Source: Strongylocentrotus purpuratus
Taxonomy: Eukaryota > Echinodermata > Echinoidea > Camarodonta > Strongylocentrotidae
Direction of reading: 5' to 3'
DNA length: 64,000 nt
Assembly: GCF_000002235.5 (NCBI RefSeq)
Contig: NW_022145605.1
Span: 1,963,178-2,027,177 of the forward strand
Shown piece after piece: positions 49,701 to 57,026 of the stretch (positions within the stretch are counted from its first letter, which is position 1; each line of letters starts with the position of its first letter). Under the pieces are notes generated by a model. The model had not been told where the DNA came from. It did not search any database and saw only the letters and a list, made by a program, of their open reading frames with translations. The translations under genes and the position numbers were made by a program.

Positions 49701-52366
49701 ACTATAGAAATAGTCAAGCAAATATTCATTTCTACTCCATGAAATAAAGTGCTTTAACACAAATCTTATTTTAGGTTGTTTTAGATCTGTGACATATCCA
49801 AAATTAAACATTACCAGGACTAATTAACGGAGCTGTTTAATTGGTCCATCACAATGATCTTGTTCAACGATTTACTTGAGATATACACTAAAACTAACCT
49901 CAAACTTTGGGACACTGTCCAATCCTGGGAAGTCTTCTATATCCCCCGTCTTAGTACTGAAACATGCACCATGCCATGGACATCTCACACGGCCATTACA
50001 TAATGCACCTGCAAGGGGAAGGAGAAATAAGATGGAGGGCAAGACTTGATTTGAAGAAATACACTTCAATAAGCAAACAAAATAAACAAATTTTAAATAT
50101 AAAGGTTAGAACACACTCCTCAAAGGGGCATCAATTGATGCTTCTCAGAATTATTGCAAAATGAATTCAGAAGAATAAAGAAGTAAGAAAGAGAAGAATG
50201 ACAGAAAGAAAGAGAGCCTGAAAGAAAGCATTTACACAAAACTTGAGTTATTCAGGATACTTGTCACAGCCAGCCCCTTAATATCAAAAATATATATTCT
50301 ACAGGGTCAGTAAGAATCAATTCATGAATGAATAAAGCAAACCAGAAACAAGGTGTTATAACATGCTTTGATAAGGCAATTAATAGCTAAAAGAATGATA
50401 AAACTGGGAGGGGTCAATTATAATGCATCAATTATAATAATTAGATGGCATTCTTACAAGTAAGTTTCTTTATACTCACAACCCCAGTTATTAATCTAGT
50501 CATTTGTTACTTACCTTTAACTAGAGGTGCACCATAGTGAGTACATTTGTGTCCTATTGCACTGAACTCTCCTAGTTCTTTGACAAGAAGAGCTTTTCCT
50601 TTTCCCACATCCACCTCTCTCATCCTGCAAAATCAATTGTGAATGTTAAGGTGTTAATACACAATCAAGGATGACTATGGGGAATAGGAGCTACATACAT
50701 GTATACATGATTATCTATAATCTATATCAAGTAAGAAAACATATTGTTATTCATAGGTGGAATAACAGTAAGTAAAAGATAAGACGACCAATACAGATCT
50801 AGAATTACGCAGCAGAAACATATCACAGGGAAACAAACATTGCCTGATAATCAAAAGTACTCTCTTACGCACAAAGGGCATTTTATTTTTCCTGCTCATT
50901 TATTAAATAGAGAAAATGAAATTAAGGCAAAACTTATATGCATCAAATTGACATAAATGAAATGTATACAATTTTTTCACTCAAAATAATCCATTGCATT
51001 ATTCCGTAATCAATGGAAAATGTAGATAATGATTGTAGGTGGCTTGTGCAATGACTGCTTTAAATTGTAGCTTGTTTGAATCTTACTTTCTGTTTTGAAG
51101 ATTTAAAGTGTTGAAGAATTAATTTTGTAACTAAATGACAAGTTAGAAGAATCTGAACTTACTCTCCATCCTTCATGTCATCCACCTTACACACGACAGA
51201 CTCCACTTCTAAGGGCTTGGCTGGCTTGGGGGTTGCCTTAGGGCCAGCACCAGTCCCATTAGCCCCACCAGCACCACCAGCACCACCAGCACCACCACCA
51301 CCTGTGGTGACTCTTACATCACCTGTATGAGTGGATTGATCATGAGGGGGTGAAGGGGAATGGGTGGGGTCAGAGTGAAGGGGGGTAGGGGAGGGCAGGG
51401 TTGAATCATGAGGGTGATTGGAATGTGAAACACTAGTTTGTACTGATCATGCAAATGGTTTCAAAGAACATGCATTTTATACATATTTGCAAATGAATGT
51501 ATGTATGAAAAATAAAATAAAATATGGCCATATAAGGTACCAAAATACAAATTAAATGTTCAAAGACATAGGAAACAATCAAATGTTGAAATAACCATAC
51601 AAAGTTGATAGGTTTATACATGGAAGTACGTGTACATATACAAAAGATAGATGAATGAAGCAAAATTTGTACCAAACAACATAGGATGTGAGAATACGAT
51701 TGTGTAAAATATATATCATTGATTATGTAACAAAAAAATTAGAACAAAAAAATATGTTTCCACCAAAATGTTAATAGATTTAATGAATAAGAAGTAAAAT
51801 GGCATAAAAGATGTCCAATGAGATCGTGATACCATCCATGTAATGATAACAAGACATGCACAATGAGAGTAATAATATTCATACAATAGGTACCATGGTG
51901 TCGTTTATCGATTGGAATTTATCACATTCCAAATGACAGAAGAAAAAGAAGGTGGAGAAAAATAAAACAAGGAGTATGTTAATATCTTCTTCTCTTTTTT
52001 ATGAGAGAGGCTGGTCATATCAATAAATGATACATACATGTACATGTATACGGTATGCAAAATCTAGATGTATATGACAAAACATCTTGCAATTTTGCTT
52101 CACATTAATATACATTCAAAAACGATTTGTTGCTTTTGTTATTTCATTTATATTTTCTACAAAAGGATATACTTGTACATGTATTTACTGTAGAATATAA
52201 TTTGATTTTGGTAATTTAAACATTTTCTATTGACTTCAACATGTGCTATCTCAGATTTAATACTAAATGGGTCTTCATATTTGTTGAGAATGAAAGAATG
52301 ATTCTTTCTGTCCATTGAAACCTTACCTTGGCTCACTGTCCCATCCTTAGATGAACACCCTCCCAT
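23210..52366 (-). CDS. AIFM3: Apoptosis-inducing factor 3-like (AIFM3/Nfrl) Rieske flavoprotein, whole gene
   Basis: Sixteen coding exons, each with GT..AG borders and agreeing phases, join into about 576 residues, close to the roughly 600 of vertebrate AIFM3. The order is: N-terminus MGGCSSK (as in vertebrate MGGC starts), a Gly/Ala-rich linker, a Rieske 2Fe-2S domain (C94-x-H96 and C113-x2-H116), an FAD-binding GGGAAS at about 181-186, an NAD-binding segment around 315-326, an FAD-contacting AAGD at about 444-447, and a C-terminal reductase-like domain ending WSSKL. The family comprises AIF-like oxidoreductases; the vertebrate member is reported to be pro-apoptotic and membrane or mitochondrion associated. 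Intron 24,856-41,720 is 16.9 kb and holds two genes on the other strand. The middle Gly of the NAD motif is Ser (GTSFIG). Confidence 0.95.
23654..23758 (-). CDS. AIFM3: AIFM3 coding exon, reductase C-terminal domain
   Basis: It encodes 34 full codons including ETVVAMASMNSDPIVSQFAE and LLASGREL, a conserved AIFM3 C-terminal block. The borders are CACACCCAG| and |GTAAGT. The entry phase completes a Lys codon and the exit phase is 2, matching the 34-base last exon. Confidence 0.93.
24254..24329 (-). CDS. AIFM3: AIFM3 coding exon (GFEDVIVTGDL block)
   Basis: It encodes GFNEGFEDVIVTGDLNELKF and then VAYYIK, the conserved segment that follows the GKSVRYAG block in AIFM3. The acceptor is CCATCAG| and the donor |GTGAGT. 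Confidence 0.93.
24757..24855 (-). CDS. AIFM3: AIFM3 coding exon (VPFFWTQIFGKSVRYAG block)
   Basis: It encodes GRVAALNILGQKVEMETV followed by PFFWTQIFGKSVRYAG. The PFFWT and GKS.RYAG motifs are characteristic of AIFM3 and related ferredoxin reductases. The acceptor TTTACAG| follows the very long intron and the donor is |GTAAGA. Confidence 0.95.
25437..25560. repeat. (GA)n / poly-G compound microsatellite
   Basis: GAGAGA runs are interrupted by a G run of about 19 (near 25,481-25,499) and end in GGGGA repeats. The apparent open frames here are repeat artefacts. Confidence 0.92.
26166..26271 (+). promoter_or_regulatory. Putative X1 promoter: (CT)n, E-box and TATA-like stretch
   Basis: A (CT)n run at 26,166-26,212 is followed by GCGCGCGC, a CACGTG E-box at 26,254-26,259 and TATATATA at about 26,264-26,271, which lies about 125 bases before the X1 start codon. 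X2 also has a CACGTG upstream of its start. Promoter function is inferred from position and motifs only. Confidence 0.4.
26395..28182 (+). CDS. X1 exon 1: uncharacterised Ser/Thr/Pro/Tyr-rich protein
   Basis: A 596-codon exon starts at the first ATG after a promoter-like stretch and ends at donor CAG|GTAAAT in phase 0. It is low-complexity and rich in Ser/Thr, with a Cys/His cluster C241-x3-C245-x-C247-x6-C254 and a Tyr/Pro array that includes two PPEY (PPxY-type, possible WW-domain ligands) at about 471-474 and 479-482. A basic patch KVPLRKRG near 559-567 precedes RRLLVDQFPDLLPVIFW, the start of a module shared with X2. No enzyme domain, signal peptide or membrane segment is seen. It lies inside an AIFM3 intron on the opposite strand. 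A nuclear regulatory role is a guess from composition. Confidence 0.75.
29165..29235. repeat. SINE-like fragment (TAA-rich, TATAGCGCTTA)
   Basis: TTATTAATAATAATAATATT followed by TATATAGCGCTTAATACTG and TCTAAGCGCTTTACA matches the signature of the insertion at 4137-4392. It lies in the single X1 intron. Confidence 0.55.
29434..30264 (+). CDS. X1 exon 2: shared C-terminal module and acidic tail
   Basis: The acceptor CTTCAATTGCAG| is followed in phase 0 by 276 codons and TAA; with exon 1 the protein is about 872 residues. The first part contains FIRKIIVECIPGIKERGG and then TTLRKFVSRVKKTMRNK, which align with X2 (LLEIVPGLSDRG, RLLLPLTTKTIR). The rest is charged and Ser-rich. The last residues, SDEDIMVIDES, are an acidic-flanked I-M-V-I core resembling a SUMO-interaction motif. 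I recall a broad family of uncharacterised invertebrate proteins with a similar 'FP-L ... PGL..RGIS' pattern, but could not verify membership. Confidence 0.75.
   Translation, partial: TSMPASRSSTPPMMTVPFIRKIIVECIPGIKERGGIGITTLRKFVSRVKKTMRNKVDFDQAKAVTTPTAMVASSLTQHLDISAEGAMDSVSHSVSKGNTAELPDRHADSIQSSIMEDSDFEFLKAPTEPILLSMMKFVNNTSKERSVASSRKNRAEKSQDSRHRPLDNDAQQKFDAVTSFVYDISTGGSMFQSLLDAHDIAEDEVRLSKTFCESSSADGSDVNEPPVKSSDFQPKIAAAKDKGNDVANDPSSEPAVCNDYDSDEDIMVIDESFQNI
30265..31255. other. X1 3' flank, no gene seen
   Basis: AT-rich sequence with stops in all frames, probably including the X1 3' untranslated region. The first good AATAAA beyond it is at 31,641, inside the first tandem unit. Confidence 0.35.
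31256..32670. repeat. Tandem non-coding unit A of three
   Basis: Landmarks in order: GCAGAACGTGTAAACTG, AAAAGCTGTTCTTGTA, a 'TTTTTATAAAACGGGTA' block, CATAATAAAACGAGTTTTT, GATGAATCTAAGAGATGGAG, a GA-rich patch, ATGTATAAACGTTATGTCGT, and CGCTCATCAGGA..GCCGGGAAGATC. The same landmarks recur in order in units B and C. There is no coding capacity. Confidence 0.8.
32671..35403. repeat. Tandem non-coding unit B of three (expanded)
   Basis: It repeats the unit A landmarks (GCAGAATGTGTTAAGAATC, AAAAGCTGTTCTTTTA, CATAATAAAACAAGTTTTT, GATGAATCTAAGAGATGGAG, CGATGTCGTGCATAGAAAC, CGCTCATCAGGA). It is longer because of extra GA/poly-G repeats and a distal block ending CACTGAATTCTAAGACATTA that is shared with unit C but missing from A. 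Confidence 0.8.
35404..36835. repeat. Tandem non-coding unit C of three
   Basis: It is colinear with A and B (AAAAGCTGGTCTTGTAATAA, AATAATAAAACGAGC, GAGATGTCGTTCACAGAAC, AGATAATGCAAGGGATTG). Its distal block matches B (CCTAATCCGCCTATTCAAGA, TCTAGGAATTAATT, CACTGAATTCTGAGACATTA). It ends about 480 bases before the X2 start codon, so part of it may act as X2 upstream sequence. Confidence 0.8.
37040..37200 (+). promoter_or_regulatory. Putative X2 promoter: CCAAT boxes, E-box and TATA-like site
   Basis: AGCCAATCA and AACCAATCAGG (about 37,047 and 37,076), CACGTG at 37,126-37,131 and GATAAAA near 37,194-37,200 lie 120-280 bases upstream of the X2 start codon. The motifs are visible; function is inferred. 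Confidence 0.4.
37320..38407 (+). CDS. X2: divergent paralogue of X1, with a frame change
   Basis: The start MTSVSSEFGAV is the first ATG after a promoter-like region. The first frame runs to a stop at 37,823; the second frame, open from before 37,655 to TGA-adjacent TAA at 38,407, carries the module shared with X1. Its key parts are PLRKQFPELKGIVTDFV, LRQRLLEIVPGLSDRG and ARLLLPLTTKTIR. One way to join the frames is an intron with donor GGA|GTGAGT at 37,620 and acceptor CCAGAG| at 37,831 (212 bases, phase-compatible). A real or assembly indel in the overlap 37,655-37,823 is equally possible. The first half is Pro/Tyr-rich with PSLYPPPEL. No known domain is recognised. Confidence 0.65.
38408..39385 (+). 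other. X2 3' untranslated region (probable)
   Basis: AT-rich sequence without open frames runs from the stop to an AATAAA at 39,380-39,385, giving a plausible ~1 kb 3' end. Assignment is positional. Confidence 0.4.
39513..39866. repeat. 45-bp minisatellite, about seven to eight copies
   Basis: The unit contains TTGATTGAATGAGGAGTGAA then AATGAATGAATGAA(G/A)AATGG. The spacing between successive TTGATTGAATGAGG words is 45 bases, with one 41-base unit that lacks a four-base ATGA. A diverged remnant (GATTGAGGAGTGGAAATGAA) lies near 40,600. The long minus-strand open frame across it is repeat translation. Confidence 0.95.
40064..40479. mobile_element. TTAA-ended dispersed element, copy 2
   Basis: It is bounded by TTAA (40,064 and 40,476), with inverted ends AAGTTGAGTTCTGG and CCAGAACTCAACCTT. 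The interior matches 21,016-21,340 and contains an extra poly-C run at about 40,287-40,307. Directly after its right TTAA begins AAAGTCCACCCTGC, a fragment of the other TTAA family. Confidence 0.8.
41721..41838 (-). CDS. AIFM3: AIFM3 coding exon (IYAAGD FAD-binding block)
   Basis: It encodes YMKTNKSNIYAAGDIASF, then PLAMADNREVNIGHWQIAHG. AAGD is the second FAD-contacting motif of this oxidoreductase fold. The acceptor CGACACAG| and donor |GTAACG fit, and the exit phase matches the exon 16.9 kb away at 24,855. Confidence 0.94.
42723..42883. repeat. Inverted repeat enclosing a GGACAACTACCCC minisatellite
   Basis: The left arm (42,723-42,762; CCCGGATAACCACCCCCAGT...CCCCCTAGG) and the right arm (42,849-42,883; CCTAGGGGG...ACTGGGGGTGGTTATCCGGG) are nearly complementary. 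Between them are about six degenerate units of GGACAACTACCCC. It lies in the AIFM3 intron just downstream of the exon ending at 42,953. Confidence 0.85.
42953..43165 (-). CDS. AIFM3: AIFM3 coding exon, NADH-domain distal half
   Basis: It has 71 codons with both borders in phase 0 (acceptor CTCCTCCCAG|, donor |GTAGGT). It contains VMDNGVSEFKGEDGKLKKV and EVCVLGVGVTPATDFL. The V.G.G..PAT motif is typical of the pyridine-nucleotide disulphide oxidoreductase fold. Confidence 0.95.
43802..43917 (-). CDS. AIFM3: AIFM3 coding exon (GMEVAAYL block)
   Basis: It encodes GMEVAAYLSDKSASITVIG, then RGSAPYKASLGEKVGMALQK. This follows directly on the NAD-binding turn of the preceding exon. The borders are CTTACCAG| and |GTACGT. 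Confidence 0.94.
44352..44482 (-). CDS. AIFM3: AIFM3 coding exon (RSPEDGN.. and NAD turn)
   Basis: It encodes PRSLNVPGNDLDGVCLLRSP, EDGNSIAEKGQGK and NVVIVGTSFI, finishing as G in the next exon. The family consensus at the turn is GxGxxG; here it reads GTSFIG, so the middle Gly is replaced by Ser. The borders are CTTGACAG| and |GTAAGG. Confidence 0.94.
44921..45099 (-). CDS. AIFM3: AIFM3 coding exon (LVIATGGK block)
   Basis: It has 59 full codons starting AMDSKPESLALRNADFF and ending FDYLVIATGG. The ATGG/ATGxxP-type motif is an FAD/NAD fold hallmark. The borders are AACACTGACAG| and |GTATGT. Confidence 0.94.
45675..45787 (-). CDS. AIFM3: AIFM3 coding exon (LPYDRPKLSK block)
   Basis: It encodes the end of the FAD-binding turn (GAASVTCAESLRQEGF) and KHLPYDRPKLSK, a signature of AIF-like and BphA4-like reductases. 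The borders are TTGAAACAG| and |GTAAGC. Confidence 0.95.
46570..46651 (-). CDS. AIFM3: AIFM3 coding exon (ALIIGGG FAD-binding strand)
   Basis: It has 27 codons plus one base, including DFASHKRVKTMC and TALIIGG, the first beta strand and glycine turn of the FAD domain (completed as GGGAAS by the next exon). The borders are CTCTGTAG| and |GTGAGT. A large GA microsatellite follows at 46,680. Confidence 0.93.
46680..46975. repeat. (GA)n-rich purine tract
   Basis: About 300 bases of GAGAGA runs with GGGGGG and AAAGA interruptions, within an AIFM3 intron. The Ser/Leu-rich minus-strand open frame here is a repeat artefact. Confidence 0.92.
47661..48431. mobile_element. TTAA-flanked inverted-repeat element, copy 2 (opposite orientation)
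   Basis: TTAA flanks lie at 47,657-47,660 and 48,432-48,435. The left end AGCCCAAGTCCACCCC and right end TTTTCGAGTGGACCTGTCCT are inverted relatives of the ends at 16,378-17,163. The interior matches that copy in reverse complement, including the CTCATGAGTCTGTGACGTATG block. Confidence 0.88.
48500..49130. repeat. Four diverged ~175-bp tandem repeats containing DR1 half-site pairs
   Basis: Each unit begins near AAGT(C/T)TGTTGACCTGAAATGACC and continues through CACATGATT..GATACTTGATA to AAGTTTCATGGAAT. Units start near 48,502, 48,673, 48,844 and 49,037. TGACCTTTGACCT (reverse complement AGGTCAAAGGTCA, a perfect nuclear-receptor DR1) occurs at 48,520-48,532 and 48,864-48,876; the other units have one- or two-base variants. 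It lies in the AIFM3 intron between 46,652 and 49,302. Confidence 0.85.
49303..49347 (-). CDS. AIFM3: AIFM3 15-codon coding exon after the Rieske domain
   Basis: It encodes VRIEGDKVIVGGNSK, the closing beta strand of the Rieske fold and the linker. The borders TTCTTTTCAG| and |GTAACT are phase 0 on both sides, fitting both neighbours. Confidence 0.9.
49899..50008 (-). CDS. AIFM3: AIFM3 coding exon, Rieske CPWHGAC box
   Basis: It encodes GRVRCPWHGACFSTKTGDIE and DFPGLDSVPKFE. C113 and H116 form the second half of the 2Fe-2S ligand set. The borders are CCCTTGCAG| and |GTTAGT. Confidence 0.96.
50515..50624 (-). CDS. AIFM3: AIFM3 coding exon, Rieske CTH box
   Basis: It encodes EVDVGKGKALLVKELGEF and AIGHKCTHYGAPLVK. 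C94 and H96 are the first two iron-sulphur ligands; the spacing C-x-H-x16-C-x2-H is Rieske-like. The borders are ATTTTGCAG| and |GTAAGT. Confidence 0.96.
51163..51322 (-). CDS. AIFM3: AIFM3 coding exon, Gly/Ala-rich linker and Rieske start
   Basis: It encodes DVRVTTGGGGAGG..., a lineage-specific Gly/Ala stretch of about 20 residues, then PKATPKPAKPLEVESVVCKV. The borders are CTCATACAG| and |GTAAGT. It accepts either alternative first exon in the same phase. Confidence 0.9.
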
Positions 52367-52445
52367 GATTCTAACTTCCGCTAGCTCTCAAAGCTTCTAC
52401 TCAAAGTTACATGTATACCACACTGGTATCCCCGCCACAAGATTT
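52327..52445 (-). CDS. AIFM3: AIFM3 alternative first coding exon a (MGGC start)
   Basis: Coding is 52,366-52,327: MGGCSSKDGTVSQ plus one base, donor |GTAAGG. Gly2 and Cys4 fit N-myristoylation and palmitoylation, matching the vertebrate AIFM3 start. The exon has its own acceptor, TTTTTCTCTCACAG| (exon start 52,445), so at least one untranslated exon lies upstream. Joining exon b to it would hit an in-frame TAG before this ATG, so a and b should be mutually exclusive as coding starts. Confidence 0.8.
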
Positions 52446-52491
52446 CTGTGAGAGAAAAATCATAAAATTCACAAGACAAAGTTATACATAC

Positions 52492-52553
52492 CTTCATCAT
52501 GGTTAGCTGAATTCTCAGGCTTACTCATAGTTGTATTTTTATGGAGGAAAGAT
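52492..52553 (-). CDS. AIFM3: AIFM3 alternative first coding exon b (non-myristoylated start)
   Basis: Coding is 52,528-52,492: MSKPENSANHDE plus one base, donor |GTATGT, acceptor AAATTTCAG|. The exit phase is 1, the same as exon a, so it can splice to 51,322 and give a ~575-residue isoform with no N-terminal Gly. There is no transcript evidence; inference is from splice sites and phase. Confidence 0.5.
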
Positions 52554-54160
52554 CTGAAATTTGGAATATTTATGATCCTTTTCACGCAATCAGAGGTTCA
52601 ATGTTGAGCTACATGTATGCATGCACAATCAGTTCGAAAAAATGTCAAGTCACAGACATGAATCTATTTATGCCTCCTCCTAAAAACAAAATTTTCCCCT
52701 GAAAAAGACCTTTCCATTATAAAAATTTCCCACTTCACGATTCAGTGAACGCATTGACCACAAATTAAGTTGGAAGGCCATCCATTCAATGACTTGTTGA
52801 CCCAAATTGCCGTAGTTCCTTGAGTGGTGTTGACAATCATAATACATCAATTTATAATCATGGATTTTGCCCCTCTGAAAAAGAATATCAAAATACAACC
52901 AAATATAATGAGACTTTGAGTTCACTAGACCTCTACTAAAAGCTAGTTACATTCTTTGTTTTTAAAAAATAGATAAATATTAATGATAAGAAAGATTAAA
53001 TAAATAAAAAAGTAAAAGCTGCAGAGCACCAATTTTATATCTCAAATATATCTTGAGATAGCTCTGCAGGGCTTGAAACCCCTGTTATCCTACTCAGTCA
53101 ATACGACCCAGAGGAAATAAGTCCAGTGTAAATTAATATTCAAACACACACAAAAAAAATTATTACCAGTACCTATGGTGACAGAAATTCTAATCAAGTA
53201 GATGTACTATTCCTCATTAAACATTTTCCTGCATATTACGGTTCTAGGTTCATGCATCATTCGTTGACAATAGAATGAATATGCTGCACAGAAGAGTAAT
53301 ATAATTCTATTGATATGTTCTGATCTTGCTCTCTATCATCACCCGAGGAACCCTTCTCTGAAATGGCAATATTGATATGATGAGGGTGATATACTATATA
53401 TTTCAGGTCAATTACTTATGCAAATTCCATCATCATCCAGTAAAATTACGCACTACATGTCCCTGAATCTAATTGAGAGATATCTCCCTGAAAGCACTTT
53501 AATCATGCAGGCTCACTCTGCACTCTAATACAGAATTAATACATTAACAAAATATATGAAACAGAAATTTAGATCTTTTGGCTACTGTCCATAATGCACT
53601 GAAGCAAACTGTACATGGGACTGCTTGATTGAAGTATTGTACATTCTCATGAAAGTTGACACTGAAAACTGAATTTCTGATAAGAACACTAACTGTTATT
53701 TGAATGATTAGAATATCCACAAGAGATACAGAACCCTCTTTATTTCATGTTAGCAAAGAGATACTACTTCACCTTTCACCTGTTTGTTTACTTTGATTTG
53801 AGTATAACACTTACAGTACATTATAAACTACATATCTGCACATACAGTACGGTATGCCACATACTGTAGCAACTTTAATCCCAGCAGTAACGCAATGATT
53901 TACACATGCATTGTTCTGCCAATTTATCAATAAATGAATGAATGAATTGAAAAGAGAAAAAGACCCGACTGATATTCAAACTTGCTCTAAAAATATCAAT
54001 AAGTATTCATATCAACCATTCTCATTAAAAAAAAATGTTCTTTAAATGACACTTTTCCTTAATACCTGTAAATGTCTATATTAGAAATGTTAAGACAAAT
54101 TTGACAATATAAAGACATTTAGATTACAAAGATGATAGATGAAAGATAGATCATGCTTAC

Positions 54161-54293
54161 CAAAAATGCTGAAAAGCTGGGCATAAAGAAGCACAACAAT
54201 GTCGATCCTCCTCGATCTCCTTTGCTTATAGTAACATATACTGTATGTATTCCTCACAAATCTGTGCTAATCTGTCCGATCGCAAGAATAACT
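54161..54293 (-). other. AIFM3: Probable AIFM3 5' untranslated exon
   Basis: On the minus strand, GTTTGCAG| precedes and |GTAAGC follows a 133-base segment. Near its end a small upstream ATG (ATGCCCAGC) would read out of the exon. Spliced to exon b, it ends at a TGA that overlaps the MSKP ATG as ATGA, a possible translational brake. Confidence 0.5.
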
Positions 54294-54452
54294 CTGCAAA
54301 CAATGAACAAACAATAAATGAAAGACAGACCAAACCCAACACTGTAAAACAAATAACAAGCAGCTAGTGCATGAAATATTTCTGCTTAGTCATGACCTCC
54401 AGAACTATGGATTCATCAGCAAGGTATATTCTGGGGTATAATTAGTGGTGAG

Positions 54453-54478
54453 GAGGTGGTGGGGGGGGGGGGGGGGGG
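54453..54478. repeat. Poly-G run
   Basis: A G run of about 18 preceded by GGAGGTGGTG, in the region upstream of AIFM3 exon 54,161-54,293. Confidence 0.85.
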
Positions 54479-55484
54479 TTATATCCCCAATCAATGATTA
54501 TTGCCAGAAAATACAGGCATATGATCTGTCAGACAACTGATGCTGTTATGCCTTCATAATTGCATTGGTATGTCTGTCGGAAATGGACTCAGCAGTAGTT
54601 TAATGAGGAAGGAATCTAAGTTATTCTAGGTATTAATATCATTATAGGCTACATGTACTGTATGATCACACAGACACTGTCCTAATATAAACAATATGTG
54701 TTAGTCTCAGAGTTTATGGTCTGCAATTTTTATTGCTACTTTAAAAACAAATTCCTATAGAAATAGAATTAAACGAAAGCCCTTACATACATTTTATTTA
54801 CTGTGAAAATGGGGTAAATAAGGAAAAATCCCCCCCCCCCCCAAAAAAAAAAAATACATGCAAATATCTCTTTCTTCAATTTATGATGGACATTCTTTTT
54901 ATTTTTTTTTATTTATCATGAACAAAAGAGATAAAAAGGGTCTGACATATCACTTTACTTGGAACCAATTTCTGTCCATATTCCTTATTTTTAGTTTAGT
55001 TCATCAAATTAAAGGACAAAGCTATTACTGCAGTTTTCAAACTACAATACTATTACTGAAGGGACATTTGGTTCTCTGGCATGGGAAATTGTAATTATTT
55101 ATGATAACTTTAAACAAATCTAATGCAGTCTTCAGTCAGTGTGATTCTGAATGGTTTAAAGTCTTGTTGCATTTGATTTTGAGAGGTTTGTTCAACTGCA
55201 TTCAACATTGTGTACTGCTAAGTCAAAGTGTTAAACAACAACAACAACAACAAAATTTATAAATTCCATTGACAATAATTACAATAACAAAAAACTCTGT
55301 TCTAGGTTCTAATATTACTGATGCCTGCTTAATAAACTTAGTTTGCTTTTCATAGGTGATTTCTTAAAACAATAGAGATACCACCAGTGTTCGTTAATGG
55401 TATACAACACTATCAGTTATAAGCAAGATTCACACATATAGTTATTGATATTTTCACAAAGATGGTAATACAAATAAAAACTGT

Positions 55485-55830
55485 TTCTTATAAAGCACTT
55501 TACTAGTTACAATATACCCATCTAAAGTGCTTACAGTAATATCACCCCAGTCACTAGATTCTGTTACGATTCTCCAAATTACAGTGTGCACACTCTCCAC
55601 TCCCTTGGGAACATCCCAGCCAGTTGCTCTTTTACGAGCACACACATGCAAATCCAACCACATTATCGTTCGCATCCTACCGGGTACCCATTTAACACCT
55701 GGGTAAAGAGGAGCTATGTAGATGAAATGACTTGCTCAAAGACATAAATGCTGAGCAGGGGATTGAACCCACATCCTTTCCATTCCGAGTTTAGTGATTG
55801 TGCCATTCGTCTACGACATCTCTATTGGAG
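55485..55830 (-). mobile_element. SINE-like element with tRNA-like B box
   Basis: TATAAAGCACTTTAC and AAAGTGCTTACAG flank the left part. The right part, read on the minus strand, contains GGGTTCAATCCCC (a tRNA B-box-like core) and GGTACCCGGTAGG. The layout resembles SINE-like repeats common in marine invertebrate genomes and relates to the 4137-4392 insertion by the AGCG/CACTT motif. Family placement is from memory. Confidence 0.5.
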
Positions 55831-56822
55831 AATGCAGGGTAGAAAATTTACTAACAGAGCTACTATCTAGTTCCAGTATTTTATGGTTTACAAATCGGAA
55901 GTGATAGAGGGGGGGGGGGGGTGAGGTCTGGAATATTTGTTTTACATTACTATGCAACTTTTATTAAAAGGAAAGCCAATCTAGATAGCAAATGATTCTG
56001 AATGAAAGCAGAAGAATCACATTTATTACAAAAAAAGGAGTTACCACAAGCTCTCTGGTATCTCTTTGGATTAACTGACAGACATTAATTGCAGAAACAG
56101 TAAGACTATTTTCTTCAAGTTGTGATCATACATATGGGACCTAAGATTAATGAATGGGAGAATTGTTTCAAAATACATCAAAATCCAAGGACTAAATTGC
56201 CAATTTTAGATTTACAGGTGTACATAGATTTAGACATTTCAATTTTCAAATCTATCATATGGTCAATTTCTGTCAAACTTTCACCAGTCTTTTCTCTTGT
56301 TTTTCTGCCTTAATTCCCACTTCCCACAGCACATAATCAGTTTGTTACCAAATAGATGGAGCCCACAAGTGTATTAATCAGTAAAACATGTCTTGCTCTT
56401 GATGTAAGGGGTTCTATGTGGCTACACTGTATTCAAAATATGAGCTTCAAATATTCATTTTACAATTTATAGATGTTCTAATTTAGATATTTTCTCATTA
56501 AATAGTAAAACATCTTGCAGAATAGACTACTTAACGCACTTTAAAAAAAGGCGCCAAGGACCTCAAGCCCGACTTCGGCTCCATGCACGTCCTATATGCT
56601 GAGTTTTATGTCATTCTTTATTTCTTCATGCTCCTTAATAATTTTTTAATGGTAGATCTCATACATTCTAGCTATAAACAAATTATTTTTTCAGGTTATT
56701 GGTACAATTTAAGTGTATACGCATGTACATGTACATGAATGTGCTGTAGAAATGATGATAATAAAATCAGACTCGACTACTGCTACTACTACAACTGCTA
56801 CTACTACTACTTCTACTACTAC

Positions 56823-57026
56823 CAGGGGCGGATCCAGGCCCCCCCCCCCCCCCTCCTGGCCTCAAAAATATATATTTTTTTAAAGATGGTAACATTAATT
56901 TTACCTTAAAAAAAAAAGAAGACGCCCCCTCAGGGGAAAAAAATATGTATTTTTTGCTCAAAAGGAAGGGGGGGGGGGGGTTAGAAAAAAAAGCTCCACA
57001 CCCCCCCCCCCCCCCCCCCCCCCCCC
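56823..57026. repeat. Poly-C/poly-G headed dispersed repeat
   Basis: It starts CAGGGGCGGATCCAGGCCCC, contains A-rich spacers with GACGCCCCCTCAGGGG, a G run near 56,969-56,982 and a C run of about 26 at 57,001-57,026. The opening phrase resembles those by the homopolymer cluster at 10-11 kb, suggesting the same element type. Confidence 0.6.

Noticed and set aside
55454..55675. 73-residue minus-strand frame beginning MRTIMWLDLHVC
   Set aside because: It coincides with a SINE-like repeat carrying a B-box-like core, with no splice sites or domain.
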